From: Candidatus Saccharimonadota bacterium
GTDB taxonomy: Bacteria > Patescibacteriota > Saccharimonadia > Saccharimonadales > Saccharimonadaceae
Assembly: GCA_905372835.1 (NCBI GenBank)
Contig: CAJPQK010000001.1
Coordinates: forward strand, 372,001 to 436,000
Reading direction: 5' to 3'
Length of the DNA: 64,000 nucleotides
Shown here: positions 1-8,116 of the stretch, in pieces
How the letters are laid out: every line of letters begins with the position of its first letter
How positions within the stretch are numbered: position 1 is the stretch's first letter
Made by a program: the position numbers and the translations under genes
Notes under the pieces: model-generated
The model's database searches: none
Seen by the model: the letters and a program-made list of their open reading frames with translations, nothing else
Told to the model about the DNA's origin: nothing

Positions 1-521
1 CACTGCGCCCGATCCCAGGACGAATGCAGTTGCTGCGCGGTGCCGATGGCACTATTCTTCTGGACGACAGCTACAGCGCATCACCATCGACTATGACCGC
101 CGCCATTCAGACACTGTATAGTTTGAGCGCTCCTCAAAAAATCGCTGTCCTAGGCAACATCAACGGTTTGAGAGAATCGATGCCACAAGAAATGTCCAAG
201 CTGGGATATTTGTGTAGCCCTAATGAACTTGACTGGGTGGTGACGGTCGGAGAAATGGCCAACCAATATTTGGCGCCATCGGCTCGCCAGCGTGGCTGTC
301 AGGTAAAAGAATGCAAAGACGCCATTGAAGCTGGTAGCTTTGTGCGCGACAAACTGAAAAAAGACGGTATTGCGCTGTTCAAAGGCTCATCGGGTGGTGT
401 CTGGCTGGAAGAGGCTATTAAGATCAATCTTCATACGGCAATTGATGAAAACAAGTTAGTTCGTCAGACACCAGAATGGATAGCCAGGAAGAATGCATTT
501 TTCTCTCGTTTTAGTGATTAG
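1..521 (+). CDS. murF: MurF-like Mur ligase, C-terminal part (5' end outside window)
   Basis: Last ~173 codons of a Mur ligase that begins left of the window; the frame is open from base 3, and the first ATG (24) is internal. The C-terminal signature is visible: GRM, then LDDSYSASP (counterpart of the MurF DDSYNANP motif), an AVLGNI strand and a late ALFKGSSG segment. MurF adds D-Ala-D-Ala to the UDP-MurNAc tripeptide in cytosolic peptidoglycan synthesis. The motif's usual Asn residues read Ser here (SYSAS). With only this domain in view, another Mur ligase paralogue cannot be excluded. The stop lies 4 bases before the -10 box of the next gene. Confidence 0.75.
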   Translation, partial: LRPIPGRMQLLRGADGTILLDDSYSASPSTMTAAIQTLYSLSAPQKIAVLGNINGLRESMPQEMSKLGYLCSPNELDWVVTVGEMANQYLAPSARQRGCQVKECKDAIEAGSFVRDKLKKDGIALFKGSSGGVWLEEAIKINLHTAIDENKLVRQTPEWIARKNAFFSRFSD

Positions 522-522
522 C

Positions 523-558
523 TGCTATAATGAGTAACATAGTAGTAATTTGGAGGGG
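523..558 (+). promoter_or_regulatory. Extended -10 promoter and SD for the 562 gene
   Basis: TGcTATAAT at 523-531 directly follows the murF stop. The predicted transcript begins near 538 and carries a strong GGAGGGG at 552-558 before ATG 562. This gene is therefore leadered, unlike many in the window. Confidence 0.7.
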
Positions 559-561
559 TAT

Positions 562-1743
562 ATGAGCATACAGCAGCCAACAACAGCACCGGCTGAGTCA
601 ACGCCGCCGGCTGAACAGCCGCCTATCATGGGTGCAATCAACAAACCGAAAAAGAAAAACCGTAAAAAGTTGATTATTAGCTTGGTCGTAGGATCATTAG
701 TCACCATTGGCTTGATTGCAGGATTGTTGTGGTATTTGTTGGTATTCAATAACCCGCAACGCGTGCTGGAAGCGTCAATTGTCAATGCAATCATGTCAAA
801 CAATTCTGTCACTGAAGGACGGCTGACTTTTGAAGGCAAAGGTAATCAAAAGGTTACCATCAAACTCAAATCATCAGATGCAGAGAAGGGTCAGGAGCTG
901 CAAGCTGATATAACAGTTAACGCCGGTGGTTCTGATAAAACGATACAGTTCGCGCTGCCAAAAGTGAATGTGCGCAATACTGAAGACGCAACGTATATTA
1001 AACTGGAGAATGTTCGCAGCTCAATCGAGACAGCGATAGATCGTTACATGGAAAGCGTTTCCTCGCCTGGTGGTGCAATTTCTAGCCGATCTCAGACAAA
1101 GTCACTCAAAGAGACAATGCTGAAGCAATTTGAGACGCTCATCAATGAAATCGATGGTAATTGGATCAAGGTTTCTTCAGACGACTTGGAGCAGTCAGAG
1201 GAAGCGAAATGTGTGATGAATGCAGTTCGCCGTGCTAAGGACGATGCTGCTGTTCGCGAAGAAATCGCTCAAGCATACCGCAACAATAATTTCCTGCAAA
1301 TCAAGAAAGATTTGGGAACAAAAGATGGTCTGCGTGGATTTGAAATTGACCTGAGCGACGCCACTCTTGAGAAACGTAAGAGTTTTGCTAAAGCATTGAG
1401 CGAAACAACATACGCCAAGAAGATTAAAGAATGTGGTGGCAGTAGCTCAAAAGCGCTTGATACGGATTCACTTGATTTCAAGAAGGTAGATGTTTCCCTG
1501 AAGCTGTGGATTGACAACGCAAAGAGGCAAGTGCGCCGCGTAGAGTTTGAGGGTTCATCTCAGGGCAACAAGATCTCTCTCGAGACAGGAGTCATGTACG
1601 GCGATGCCAAGAAAGTTGAAGCACCATCTGACGCAAAAGACCTGAAGGATGTTTTGAAGAAAATCCAATCAAGTCCGCTGTCTAGCTTTGTTCCGAAGAG
1701 TAGCACTCCAGCAAGCTCAACAAGTGATGCTGACGAAGCGTAA
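562..1743 (+). CDS. Membrane-anchored protein of unknown function
   Basis: A 393-residue protein I do not recognise. The first ~35 residues are Pro/Thr/Ala-rich and end in a Lys/Arg patch (KPKKKNRKK). One membrane helix follows at about residues 36-59. The remaining ~330 residues are polar and presumably face outside, ending in a Ser/Ala tail; the layout resembles an anchored extracellular or periplasmic domain. A Cys pair (in EAKCVMN and KECGG) could form a disulfide. A TTG at 550 is in frame, but the SD overlaps it and fits ATG 562 better. It stands alone between murF and leuS and is followed by a terminator. Confidence 0.8.
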   Translation: MSIQQPTTAPAESTPPAEQPPIMGAINKPKKKNRKKLIISLVVGSLVTIGLIAGLLWYLLVFNNPQRVLEASIVNAIMSNNSVTEGRLTFEGKGNQKVTIKLKSSDAEKGQELQADITVNAGGSDKTIQFALPKVNVRNTEDATYIKLENVRSSIETAIDRYMESVSSPGGAISSRSQTKSLKETMLKQFETLINEIDGNWIKVSSDDLEQSEEAKCVMNAVRRAKDDAAVREEIAQAYRNNNFLQIKKDLGTKDGLRGFEIDLSDATLEKRKSFAKALSETTYAKKIKECGGSSSKALDTDSLDFKKVDVSLKLWIDNAKRQVRRVEFEGSSQGNKISLETGVMYGDAKKVEAPSDAKDLKDVLKKIQSSPLSSFVPKSSTPASSTSDADEA

Positions 1744-1763
1744 CTAGCCTCTCGTTGACGGTT

Positions 1764-1793
1764 AATCGCCCCGCTCTCATGTGGGGCGATTTT
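1764..1793 (+). terminator. Rho-independent terminator
   Basis: Perfect 9-bp stem AATCGCCCC/GGGGCGATT with a short loop and a T run. It ends the 562 transcript, and the leuS -10 box starts 6 bases later. Confidence 0.8.
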
Positions 1794-1798
1794 CGTGC

Positions 1799-1804
1799 TA
1801 TAAT
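1799..1804 (+). promoter_or_regulatory. -10 box of leaderless leuS promoter
   Basis: TATAAT with 7 bases between it and the leuS ATG (1812). Transcription should start at or next to the start codon. Confidence 0.75.
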
Positions 1805-1811
1805 TACAGAT

Positions 1812-4298
1812 ATGAAACGCTATAATCCGACGGAAATTGAGAAAAAATGGCAAGATAAGTGGGAGGCTGACGACACCTATGTCACTGACCTTAGTGATAT
1901 GACGCGCCCAAAATACTATAGTCTTAGTATGCTGCCTGGCATCACCGGAGCTGGTATTCACATCGGTCACGGTCGGACGTTTCAGTTTGCCGACATCAAA
2001 GCACGCTTGAAGCGTCAGCAAGGCTACAATGTGTATCATCCAATTGGCTGGGATAGCTTTGGTTTGCCGGTGGAAAATTACGCCATCAAGGTCGGTAAAA
2101 CGCCGCGAGTGGCGCATGACGAAGCCAAGGCTCATTTCATCGCCCAACTGAAGCGGCTCGGGTTTAGCTATGATTGGTCGAAGGAGATTTCTACTGCCGA
2201 CCCTGAGTATTATAAGTGGACTCAGTGGATTTTTACGCAGCTGTATAAGCACGATTTGGCGTATCAAAAAGAGCAGCCGCAATGGTGGTGTGATACCGAC
2301 AATACGGTGCTGGCTAACGAGCAGGTCGAGGGCGGCAAATGTTGGCGCTGCGGCAATCCTGTGACCAAGCGCAACCTCAAGCAGTGGTTTTTCCGCATCA
2401 CCGCCTATGCTGACGAGATGTTAGAGGCGACTGACGACTTGGACTGGACGGACATGGTCAAGACCATGCAGAAAAATTGGATTGGCCGGTCGGTTGGCGC
2501 GGAGGTTGATTTTGTAGTCAACGGACAGGATGCCATCATTACCGTATTCACCACACGCCCCGACACCTTGTTTGGCGCCAGTTATGTCGCCTTGGCGCCA
2601 GAACATCCACTGGTTTCTCAGTTGGTCAATGCTGACACGCGAGCCAAGGTTGAAGCGTATGTTCAAGCAGCCCAGCAAAAATCCGATGTCGAACGCCAGG
2701 AAAATAAGGATAAATCCGGCATCTTTACTGGCAGCTATGTCATCAACCCAGTCAATGGCCAAAAGCTGCCAATTTGGGTGGCGGACTACGTACTGAGTGG
2801 TTACGGCACGGGTGCAGTCATGGCGGTACCGGCACATGATGAACGTGACTTTGCCTTTGCTGAGAAATTTGACTTGCCAATTGTTCAGGTAGTTGATAAG
2901 CCGGAGGATTCGGCAGACGTCGGCTGCTACACTGGTGAAGGTGAATTGATCAATTCTGGGCAATTCGACGGTACGCGTAGTGAAGATGCCCGCGAGCAAA
3001 TCGTCGCGTGGCTGGAACAGCAGGGATCTGGTCGTGGTAAAACTACTTACAAAATGCGTGACTGGCTGATTTCTCGCCAGCGGTACTGGGGTGCGCCAAT
3101 TCCGATGGTTCATGTTGACGGTTTCGGGCCAATCGCTGTAGCGGATGAGTGCTTGCCGGTGATTCTTCCAGAAGTCGAGAACTTCAAGCCAACGGGCGGC
3201 AATACGTCGGTCCTAGCGCAAGTTGATGATTGGGTGCGCGTGTGGGTTGACGTCGAGACGGGTAAAACCGCGCCGATTACTGAGCCAAAGCCTGCGGGCG
3301 ACAATTGGCATGAAGGCCGACGCGAAACTGATACCCTGGACGGATATGCCTGTTCCAGCTGGTATTTCCTGCGCTATCTTGACCCGCACAATGACGCCGA
3401 GGCGTGGAATCCTGAACGAATTAGCCATTGGATGCCGGTCGATTATTACAATGGTGCCGACCACGCGGTGGCGCACCTACTGTACAGTCGTTTTTGGATG
3501 CACTTCTTCCATAAACTCGGCTTGGTGCCGACGCCAGAACCATTCAAGCGGATGATGTATAACGCTTACATCATGGCGCCGGACGGTCAAAAGATGAGTA
3601 AATCCAAGGGTAATGTCATCGATCCAATGGAGATTATGGACAGTGGTTATGGGGCTGATGCATTGCGCGTTTACGAGATGTTCATCGCGCCGTATGATAT
3701 GGATGCACCGTGGGATCTGCGCGGGGTGCCGGGGACGTATCGGTTCTTAAATCGAGTATGGAATGTGGTGCAGGAATTTGTAGCAGCACCTGAATCTACT
3801 TCTGAAGATGACCAAGAACTGCTTCGCCTGACGCACTCAACCATCAAAAAAGTCACTCGTGACATTGAGGATGAGAAGTTTAATACAGCAGTAGCGGCAA
3901 TGATGGAAATGGTCAACGGCCTATACAAATTCAAAGAGTCACACGGTATGCAAGCGTCGGAAACATGGCGGTTCACTCTGGAGAGTTTACTACAAATCTT
4001 AGCGCCATTCGCACCGCACATCACTGAAGAATTGTGGCAAGAATTGGGCCACACTGATACCATCCACGTCAATCACTGGCCAAAGTGGGACGAGAAATAT
4101 CTGGTGAGCGATGTGATGACCATCATCGTCCAGGTTAACGGCAAGCTTCGATCAAAGCTGGAGCTGCCAGCCGACATTGACCAGCGAGGCGTTGAAGAAG
4201 CAGCCTTAGCTGACGCCAATGTTCAAAAGTTCACAAACAATAAACCACCTAAAAAGATGGTTTATGTTCCGGGTAAACTACTTAACGTTGTTATTTAG
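1812..4298 (+). CDS. leuS: Leucyl-tRNA synthetase
   Basis: Class I synthetase of 828 residues that charges tRNA-Leu with leucine in the cytosol. The HIGH signature is at about residues 50-53 (GIHIGH), and KMSKS at 594-598. A CWRCG zinc knuckle lies in the N-terminal third, the CP1 editing domain spans about residues 220-410, and an anticodon-binding domain and small C-terminal domain close the protein. An upstream in-frame start at 1755 would run through the terminator and promoter, so ATG 1812 is chosen; no SD precedes it. The 3' end overlaps the convergent gene by 8 bases. Confidence 0.97.
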   Translation: MKRYNPTEIEKKWQDKWEADDTYVTDLSDMTRPKYYSLSMLPGITGAGIHIGHGRTFQFADIKARLKRQQGYNVYHPIGWDSFGLPVENYAIKVGKTPRVAHDEAKAHFIAQLKRLGFSYDWSKEISTADPEYYKWTQWIFTQLYKHDLAYQKEQPQWWCDTDNTVLANEQVEGGKCWRCGNPVTKRNLKQWFFRITAYADEMLEATDDLDWTDMVKTMQKNWIGRSVGAEVDFVVNGQDAIITVFTTRPDTLFGASYVALAPEHPLVSQLVNADTRAKVEAYVQAAQQKSDVERQENKDKSGIFTGSYVINPVNGQKLPIWVADYVLSGYGTGAVMAVPAHDERDFAFAEKFDLPIVQVVDKPEDSADVGCYTGEGELINSGQFDGTRSEDAREQIVAWLEQQGSGRGKTTYKMRDWLISRQRYWGAPIPMVHVDGFGPIAVADECLPVILPEVENFKPTGGNTSVLAQVDDWVRVWVDVETGKTAPITEPKPAGDNWHEGRRETDTLDGYACSSWYFLRYLDPHNDAEAWNPERISHWMPVDYYNGADHAVAHLLYSRFWMHFFHKLGLVPTPEPFKRMMYNAYIMAPDGQKMSKSKGNVIDPMEIMDSGYGADALRVYEMFIAPYDMDAPWDLRGVPGTYRFLNRVWNVVQEFVAAPESTSEDDQELLRLTHSTIKKVTRDIEDEKFNTAVAAMMEMVNGLYKFKESHGMQASETWRFTLESLLQILAPFAPHITEELWQELGHTDTIHVNHWPKWDEKYLVSDVMTIIVQVNGKLRSKLELPADIDQRGVEEAALADANVQKFTNNKPPKKMVYVPGKLLNVVI

Positions 4299-4797
4299 CC
4301 TTAGGTTTTGCGTCTGCAGGAAAGATTTCTTTCTTGCCATCGCCATTAGTGTCTTTCTCGACCATAGTAACAGTGAACTCTTTTGGAGGAATCTTGTATT
4401 TTGAATTGTCAAGGACTTCCTGACTAGCCTCTGTGACTACACCAATATTAAGGTTAATCTGGTCTGCAGACCACCCCTCTTGTTCGCCGACTTCTTCAGC
4501 GGCTCGCTGTGCCGCAGAGTTAACGGAATCACCATCCTGTAAATCGACAGAGAAAGTTTTTTCCGGTCCTAGCAGTGATGGGTTTTCGTGTGCCGCGTTA
4601 ACAAAATCAATGGCGCCTTGCTCCGCGACGGCAGCAGGACTGTCTGGTGCTTCGGCGCTAGACCTGCCTTCCCATGGATATAAGCCAAGGCCTAATCCAG
4701 TGACACCTATGGCTAGCATCCCCACAGTTTTTCTGAGCCTGTTCTCTATTTTTTCCTTTTTTGCAAAGCTTGTTCCTGGTAATCGTTCATTCTTCAT
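4291..4797 (-). CDS. Exported or membrane-anchored protein of unknown function
   Basis: A 168-residue protein with a basic cytosolic stretch of ~23 residues, one hydrophobic segment (TVGMLAIGVTGLGLGLYPW) and a polar acidic C-terminal domain of ~120 residues. No family recognised. The acidic DTNGDGKKE stretch near the end resembles a calcium-binding loop, but only one copy is present. ATG 4797 is chosen because a TGcTATTAT -10 box lies 7 bases upstream; a longer reading from 4833 would start inside or before that promoter. The layout resembles the minus-strand gene at 7377-8036, though I see no clear sequence identity. Confidence 0.75.
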   Translation of the reverse strand: MKNERLPGTSFAKKEKIENRLRKTVGMLAIGVTGLGLGLYPWEGRSSAEAPDSPAAVAEQGAIDFVNAAHENPSLLGPEKTFSVDLQDGDSVNSAAQRAAEEVGEQEGWSADQINLNIGVVTEASQEVLDNSKYKIPPKEFTVTMVEKDTNGDGKKEIFPADAKPKAK

Positions 4798-4804
4798 GCT
4801 TGGT

Positions 4805-4810
4805 ATAATA
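4805..4810 (-). promoter_or_regulatory. -10 box of leaderless promoter for the 4797 gene
   Basis: Reads TGcTATTAT on the minus strand, 7 bases before the ATG. Confidence 0.6.
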
Positions 4811-4863
4811 GCATAAGCAACATAAAAAGTCAAGTATATTGTAGAATATCTCAGACTATACTC

Positions 4864-4927
4864 TTGAGAAAAATCGTAAAAACCGTTATAATAAAGCCCA
4901 AGTGTTAATATAAACTGATAAAGGAGA
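4864..4927 (+). promoter_or_regulatory. rpmF promoter and ribosome-binding site
   Basis: TTGAGA at 4864-4869, a 17-base spacer and TATAAT at 4887-4892 give a near-consensus housekeeping promoter. A ~30-base leader follows with AAGGAGAG at 4921-4928 before ATG 4932. Confidence 0.8.
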
Positions 4928-4931
4928 GATT

Positions 4932-5078
4932 ATGGCACAACCTAAAAAACAGAGCAGCCCGCGAAAAACTGGCCTGCGCCGCAGCCACTTGGTATTGAAA
5001 TTAGCTCGCCGTGTAAACGGTTCTTCACCAGTTAAAGCCTGGACTACCAAGCGCGAAACTGGCAAAAAAACGAAATAG
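4932..5078 (+). CDS. rpmF: 50S ribosomal protein bL32
   Basis: A 48-codon gene that most ORF cut-offs would miss. The product starts MAQPKKQSSPRKTGLRRSH, matching the MAVPKRKxSxSRRxxRRxH pattern of bL32, followed by a basic body ending KRETGKKTK. It is a structural protein of the large ribosomal subunit. The usual C-terminal zinc-binding Cys residues are absent, as in many Cys-minus bL32 forms. A near-consensus promoter and SD lie upstream. nusB begins 33 bases downstream and may share the transcript. Confidence 0.9.
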   Translation: MAQPKKQSSPRKTGLRRSHLVLKLARRVNGSSPVKAWTTKRETGKKTK

Positions 5079-5111
5079 TAGTAATATAACCCGAACAGGA
5101 ACGTTTTACGC

Positions 5112-5564
5112 ATGGCTTCAAACCGTCATTTAGGACGAATCGTCGCTCTTCAGACATTGTATGAATATGAATTTCGCCGTGAGGTTGGAGACGATACAGT
5201 CGAATACAAAGACATTCTTGAGAGAAATCTTGATAAGTACAAGTCATCAGTCGATGATGTCGATTTTGTGGATAAGCTGGTGCGCGGCGTGATCTCGGTG
5301 CAGCAGGAACTGGATGAACAGTTGCGTCCGTTGGCTCCCGAATGGCCAATTGAGCAGATCGCGCGAATTGACCGAGCAGTTTTGCGGTTAGCGCTGTATG
5401 AGCTTAATCACGCAAAAGATGCACCTCCAAAAGTGGTCATCAATGAAGCAGTCGAATTAGCCAAAGCGTTTGGTTCGGATAACTCAGGGAAATTTATCAA
5501 CGGTGTGCTGGGTACAGCATATCGCTCCCTCCAAGAGGATGCCGATGACAAAGGACAATTTTAG
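5112..5564 (+). CDS. nusB: Transcription antitermination factor NusB
   Basis: 150 residues, the usual size. NusB is an all-helical RNA-binding protein that joins NusE (S10) at boxA sites to promote rRNA transcription. Visible family features are the N-terminal RIVALQTLYEYEF helix, the RIDRAVLRLALYEL segment (typically DRAILRLAxYEL), and VVINEAVELAKAFGSDNSGKFINGVL near the C terminus. It lies between rpmF and a Nudix gene whose start overlaps it, forming an rpmF-nusB-nudix-rnc run of RNA-related genes. Confidence 0.95.
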   Translation: MASNRHLGRIVALQTLYEYEFRREVGDDTVEYKDILERNLDKYKSSVDDVDFVDKLVRGVISVQQELDEQLRPLAPEWPIEQIARIDRAVLRLALYELNHAKDAPPKVVINEAVELAKAFGSDNSGKFINGVLGTAYRSLQEDADDKGQF

Positions 5565-6042
5565 CGGAATACGCAAATATTTTAGTGGACATAAAAAGCC
5601 ATCAATTCAAGAAATCGTGCGCGAACCAACAGCTGGTGGCGTTGTCTTTCGCCGCAACAATAAAGGCGAAGCAGAGTTTTTGTTGTATCAAGATGCGCGG
5701 GATCGCTGGACTATCCCAAAGGGGCACATTGAACCAGGTGAGACGGCGCAGGTAACTGCCAGGCGAGAAATCGGTGAAGAGACCGGCCTGAAAAAGATTG
5801 AGGTTTGCGGCTGGCTGGGCAAGGTCAATTTTCGCTATCGACGGATTGATAAACTGGTGTTGATGACGACGCAGGTATATCTGGTTAAAGCTCTTGATCC
5901 AAATGAAAAATTACAAAAAGAAGAGTGGATGAATGGCCTTAAGTGGTTTTCATTTCACGAAGCTTTGGACGAAATTGAATATGAGGACATTGGTAAATTG
6001 ATTTTGCTCGCTATGAAACGTATCAGACAGGAGAATTTGTAA
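5545..6042 (+). CDS. Nudix hydrolase
   Basis: 165 residues. The Nudix box is clear at about residues 55-77: GHIEPGETAQVTARREIGEE followed by TG, matching Gx5Ex7REUxEEXGU. The family hydrolyses nucleoside diphosphates linked to other groups using Mg2+. The substrate cannot be read from the sequence; options include diadenosine polyphosphates, capped RNA ends or oxidised nucleotides. AAGAGG at 5533-5538 supports ATG 5545, inside the end of nusB (20-base overlap). The rnc ATG follows directly after its stop, so translation is probably coupled. Confidence 0.9.
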   Translation: MTKDNFSGIRKYFSGHKKPSIQEIVREPTAGGVVFRRNNKGEAEFLLYQDARDRWTIPKGHIEPGETAQVTARREIGEETGLKKIEVCGWLGKVNFRYRRIDKLVLMTTQVYLVKALDPNEKLQKEEWMNGLKWFSFHEALDEIEYEDIGKLILLAMKRIRQENL

Positions 6043-6774
6043 ATGAGTGGGATGAACACGGCGTCATATCAAGAATTTGCGCGCGAAAAACTGGGTTTTG
6101 AATTTACAAAACTGGATCTTTTGATCACTGCGTTGACGCACCGCAGCTATGTCAATGAGCACCGAAAATCAGTTCACGAGCATAACGAGCGGCTGGAGTT
6201 TCTGGGCGATGCGGTTTTGGAATTGGCAGTGACTGAATATCTGTTTACTAATTTTTCTGAACCAGAAGGTATTTTGACGGCGTGGCGGGCGGCGCTGGTG
6301 CGCACAGAGAGCATTGGTGATGCGGGTGATAAGTTGGGCTATGGTCCGCTCATTCGCATGTCAAAGGGCGAGAAGAACGGCTCGGATCGGGCACACTTAC
6401 AGATATTGGCCAATGCGTTTGAGGCGGTCATCGGCGCGATATACTTGGAGCGTGGCTTTGACGATGCACGCGATTTTATCAATAAACACATCATCGTCAA
6501 ATTGGAGCACATTTTGGAGACTGGCAGTTGGCGTGATCCGAAGTCTCATTTGCAGGAGGTTTCGCAGCGATTAGACGGACAAACGCCGGTTTACAAAGTC
6601 TTAAGCGAAGAGGGCCCTGACCACGACAAAGTCTTTAGGCTGGGTGTGTTTGTTGGTGACCGTTTGATGGGTCAAGGAAGTGGTCCATCCAAACAGGTTG
6701 CCCAACAAGCAGCGGCTCGGGCTGCATTGGCGGAATACCGGCGACTGAATGATGGCTCAGAAAGCGCCTCTTGA
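6043..6774 (+). CDS. rnc: Ribonuclease III
   Basis: 243 residues; cleaves double-stranded RNA in rRNA processing and decay. The catalytic domain holds NERLEFLGDAVLEL (E52 and D56 correspond to E. coli E41 and D45). The second half of the active site reads ILANAFEAVIGAIYLE, so the E. coli D114 position is Asn124 while the essential Glu (E127) is kept. A double-stranded RNA-binding domain spans about residues 165-235 (DPKSHLQE at its start, GPSKQVAQQAAARAAL at its end). It begins one base after the Nudix stop, with AGGAG upstream. An alternative start at Met4 is possible. Confidence 0.95.
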   Translation: MSGMNTASYQEFAREKLGFEFTKLDLLITALTHRSYVNEHRKSVHEHNERLEFLGDAVLELAVTEYLFTNFSEPEGILTAWRAALVRTESIGDAGDKLGYGPLIRMSKGEKNGSDRAHLQILANAFEAVIGAIYLERGFDDARDFINKHIIVKLEHILETGSWRDPKSHLQEVSQRLDGQTPVYKVLSEEGPDHDKVFRLGVFVGDRLMGQGSGPSKQVAQQAAARAALAEYRRLNDGSESAS

Positions 6775-6851
6775 GCCTGATTCTGTTATTGCTCGTGCTA
6801 AAATGTTTATGATATACTAGCTATACAGTTTAATTCCGAAGGAGGGGCAGA

Positions 6852-7244
6852 ATGTCAACGATTGACCAGCAATTTGTGGAATACATCATTAAATCACTTG
6901 TGGAGCATCCGGATGATGTTGTCGTTGAGCGGTTGATTGATGAAAAAGGTGTGCTGCTAACACTGACTGTCAACCCTGAGGACTTGGGTCGAGTGATCGG
7001 TAAACGCGGCGGCACTGCGCAAAGCGTTCGCACCTTGTTGCGGGCGTTGGGAACAAAAAATGACGCACGTTACAATTTGAAAATCGTCAACAACGATGGC
7101 TTTACTGGCGCGCAGAGTAGTGAAGATGGTGTATCTTCTGGTTCTGCTGTGGAAAAGCCAACAGAGGAAGCTGTGGAAAGCCAATCTTCCTACGCAGAAA
7201 ATGCTCGAAAAGAGCTTGCAGAACTAGACGACCTTGATATATAA
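6852..7244 (+). CDS. khpA: KH-domain RNA-binding protein (KhpA-like)
   Basis: 130 residues. The first ~75 form a KhpA/UPF0109-type KH domain with the motif LGRVIGKRGGTAQSVRTLL (GxxG-type IGKRGG loop). The remaining ~50 residues are an acidic, Ser/Glu-rich, probably disordered tail that standard ~75-residue KhpA proteins lack. KhpA binds many RNAs and in other bacteria partners with KhpB. SD AAGGAGGGG lies just before the ATG, and TATACT near 6812 may be the -10 box. It sits between rnc and trmD, a typical neighbourhood for this gene. Confidence 0.85.
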   Translation: MSTIDQQFVEYIIKSLVEHPDDVVVERLIDEKGVLLTLTVNPEDLGRVIGKRGGTAQSVRTLLRALGTKNDARYNLKIVNNDGFTGAQSSEDGVSSGSAVEKPTEEAVESQSSYAENARKELAELDDLDI

Positions 7245-7257
7245 TAAACGTAGTTCA

Positions 7258-7325
7258 AGCACAGACAACATGCGAGAACAGCTCTATGCGAGCAATGGGT
7301 AACCATTGAGAGCCTTATTTGTGCT
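7258..7325. other. Nested stem-loop of unknown role after khpA
   Basis: Three nested perfect stems: AGCACA 7258-7263 with TGTGCT 7320-7325; GCTCT 7281-7285 with AGAGC 7309-7313; CAATGG 7293-7298 with CCATTG 7303-7308 around a GTAA tetraloop. ATGCGAG also occurs twice (7270-7276 and 7286-7292). It sits directly before a terminator. It could be the structured 3' end of the khpA mRNA or a small RNA; no known family is recognised. Confidence 0.4.
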
Positions 7326-7356
7326 AAAAAACCGCCCCATGATGAGGCGGTTTTTT
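7326..7356. terminator. Bidirectional terminator
   Basis: ACCGCC 7331-7336 pairs with GGCGGT 7346-7351, flanked by an A run on the left and T run on the right. It serves khpA and the convergent 7377-8036 gene. Confidence 0.8.
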
Positions 7357-7376
7357 GGATATTGAGATGGCTTGTT

Positions 7377-8036
7377 CTAGCGTCGTGATCCAGGGATAAG
7401 GAGTTCACCACCAGCCTCTGTAGGACGGTCAGGCCTCACCCAAGAATTGCCATCTTGCACGTACATTCCCTCAGGGAGAGATTTCGTGTTTAGATCATAT
7501 TGACCTGTTTTATCGTTAAAGGTAACCCAAAACGCCCCTGACATACCATCCCCTTCGGCATAAGTACCGGTGACTACACTATCAAGCTGAGGAATTGATG
7601 TTGCATCTCCCTTCTCGCTTTTAATCGGGACGACAACATCATATGATTCTTTGGTCTCATGAAGTTCGTCGAGAAAGATTTTTGTATCATAGGGGTTCCC
7701 TTCGTCCTTGACAGTCTTTACCTGTGGGTCACCAACAGGCTCTGCGTCAGTTTGCCTACTGTCGGTGTATGGCATAAGGGCCTCAGGAACGTGGCAGGCA
7801 AGGAGTACAGCATCTTTTCCTGAGCCATTTATATTATTAACATATTGTTCCACGGCAGGCTTGCTAGCTCCGTCAACACCTTCACTGCAGCGAACTCCAA
7901 CTGATAATTCAACGAGGTATGGTTCTTTTGGTGAACAGCCGCCAATACCAAGACTAGTACCAACGATGGCTAATCCTGCGGCAGGCTTAGCGACTTTATC
8001 ACGCAGAAAGTTAGATTGTTGTAAGGTTTCCTTCAT
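7377..8036 (-). CDS. Putative lipoprotein of unknown function
   Basis: 219 residues. An N-terminal ~19 polar residues precede a hydrophobic stretch ending LGIGGCSP, which fits a lipobox with Cys34 as the lipidation site. The rest is hydrophilic and has no family I recognise; VRCSEG and LLACHVPEA supply two further Cys that could pair. The SD AAGGAG lies 8 bases before the ATG, so unlike many neighbours this mRNA has a leader. It may be surface-exposed, as expected for a host-dependent small bacterium, but that is inference. Downstream it shares a bidirectional terminator with khpA. Confidence 0.75.
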   Translation of the reverse strand: MKETLQQSNFLRDKVAKPAAGLAIVGTSLGIGGCSPKEPYLVELSVGVRCSEGVDGASKPAVEQYVNNINGSGKDAVLLACHVPEALMPYTDSRQTDAEPVGDPQVKTVKDEGNPYDTKIFLDELHETKESYDVVVPIKSEKGDATSIPQLDSVVTGTYAEGDGMSGAFWVTFNDKTGQYDLNTKSLPEGMYVQDGNSWVRPDRPTEAGGELLIPGSRR

Positions 8037-8103
8037 AACAAAAACTCCTTTAAATTGTTAGGCATCATTTTACACTAAAATTAGTTTTTAGTCAAGTGTA
8101 TGC

Positions 8104-8109
8104 TAAAAT
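8104..8109 (+). promoter_or_regulatory. -10 box of leaderless trmD promoter
   Basis: TGcTAAAAT with 7 bases to the ATG; TTAGTT at 8081-8086 is a possible -35 box with a 17-base spacer. Confidence 0.65.
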
Positions 8110-8116
8110 TTGAGAG

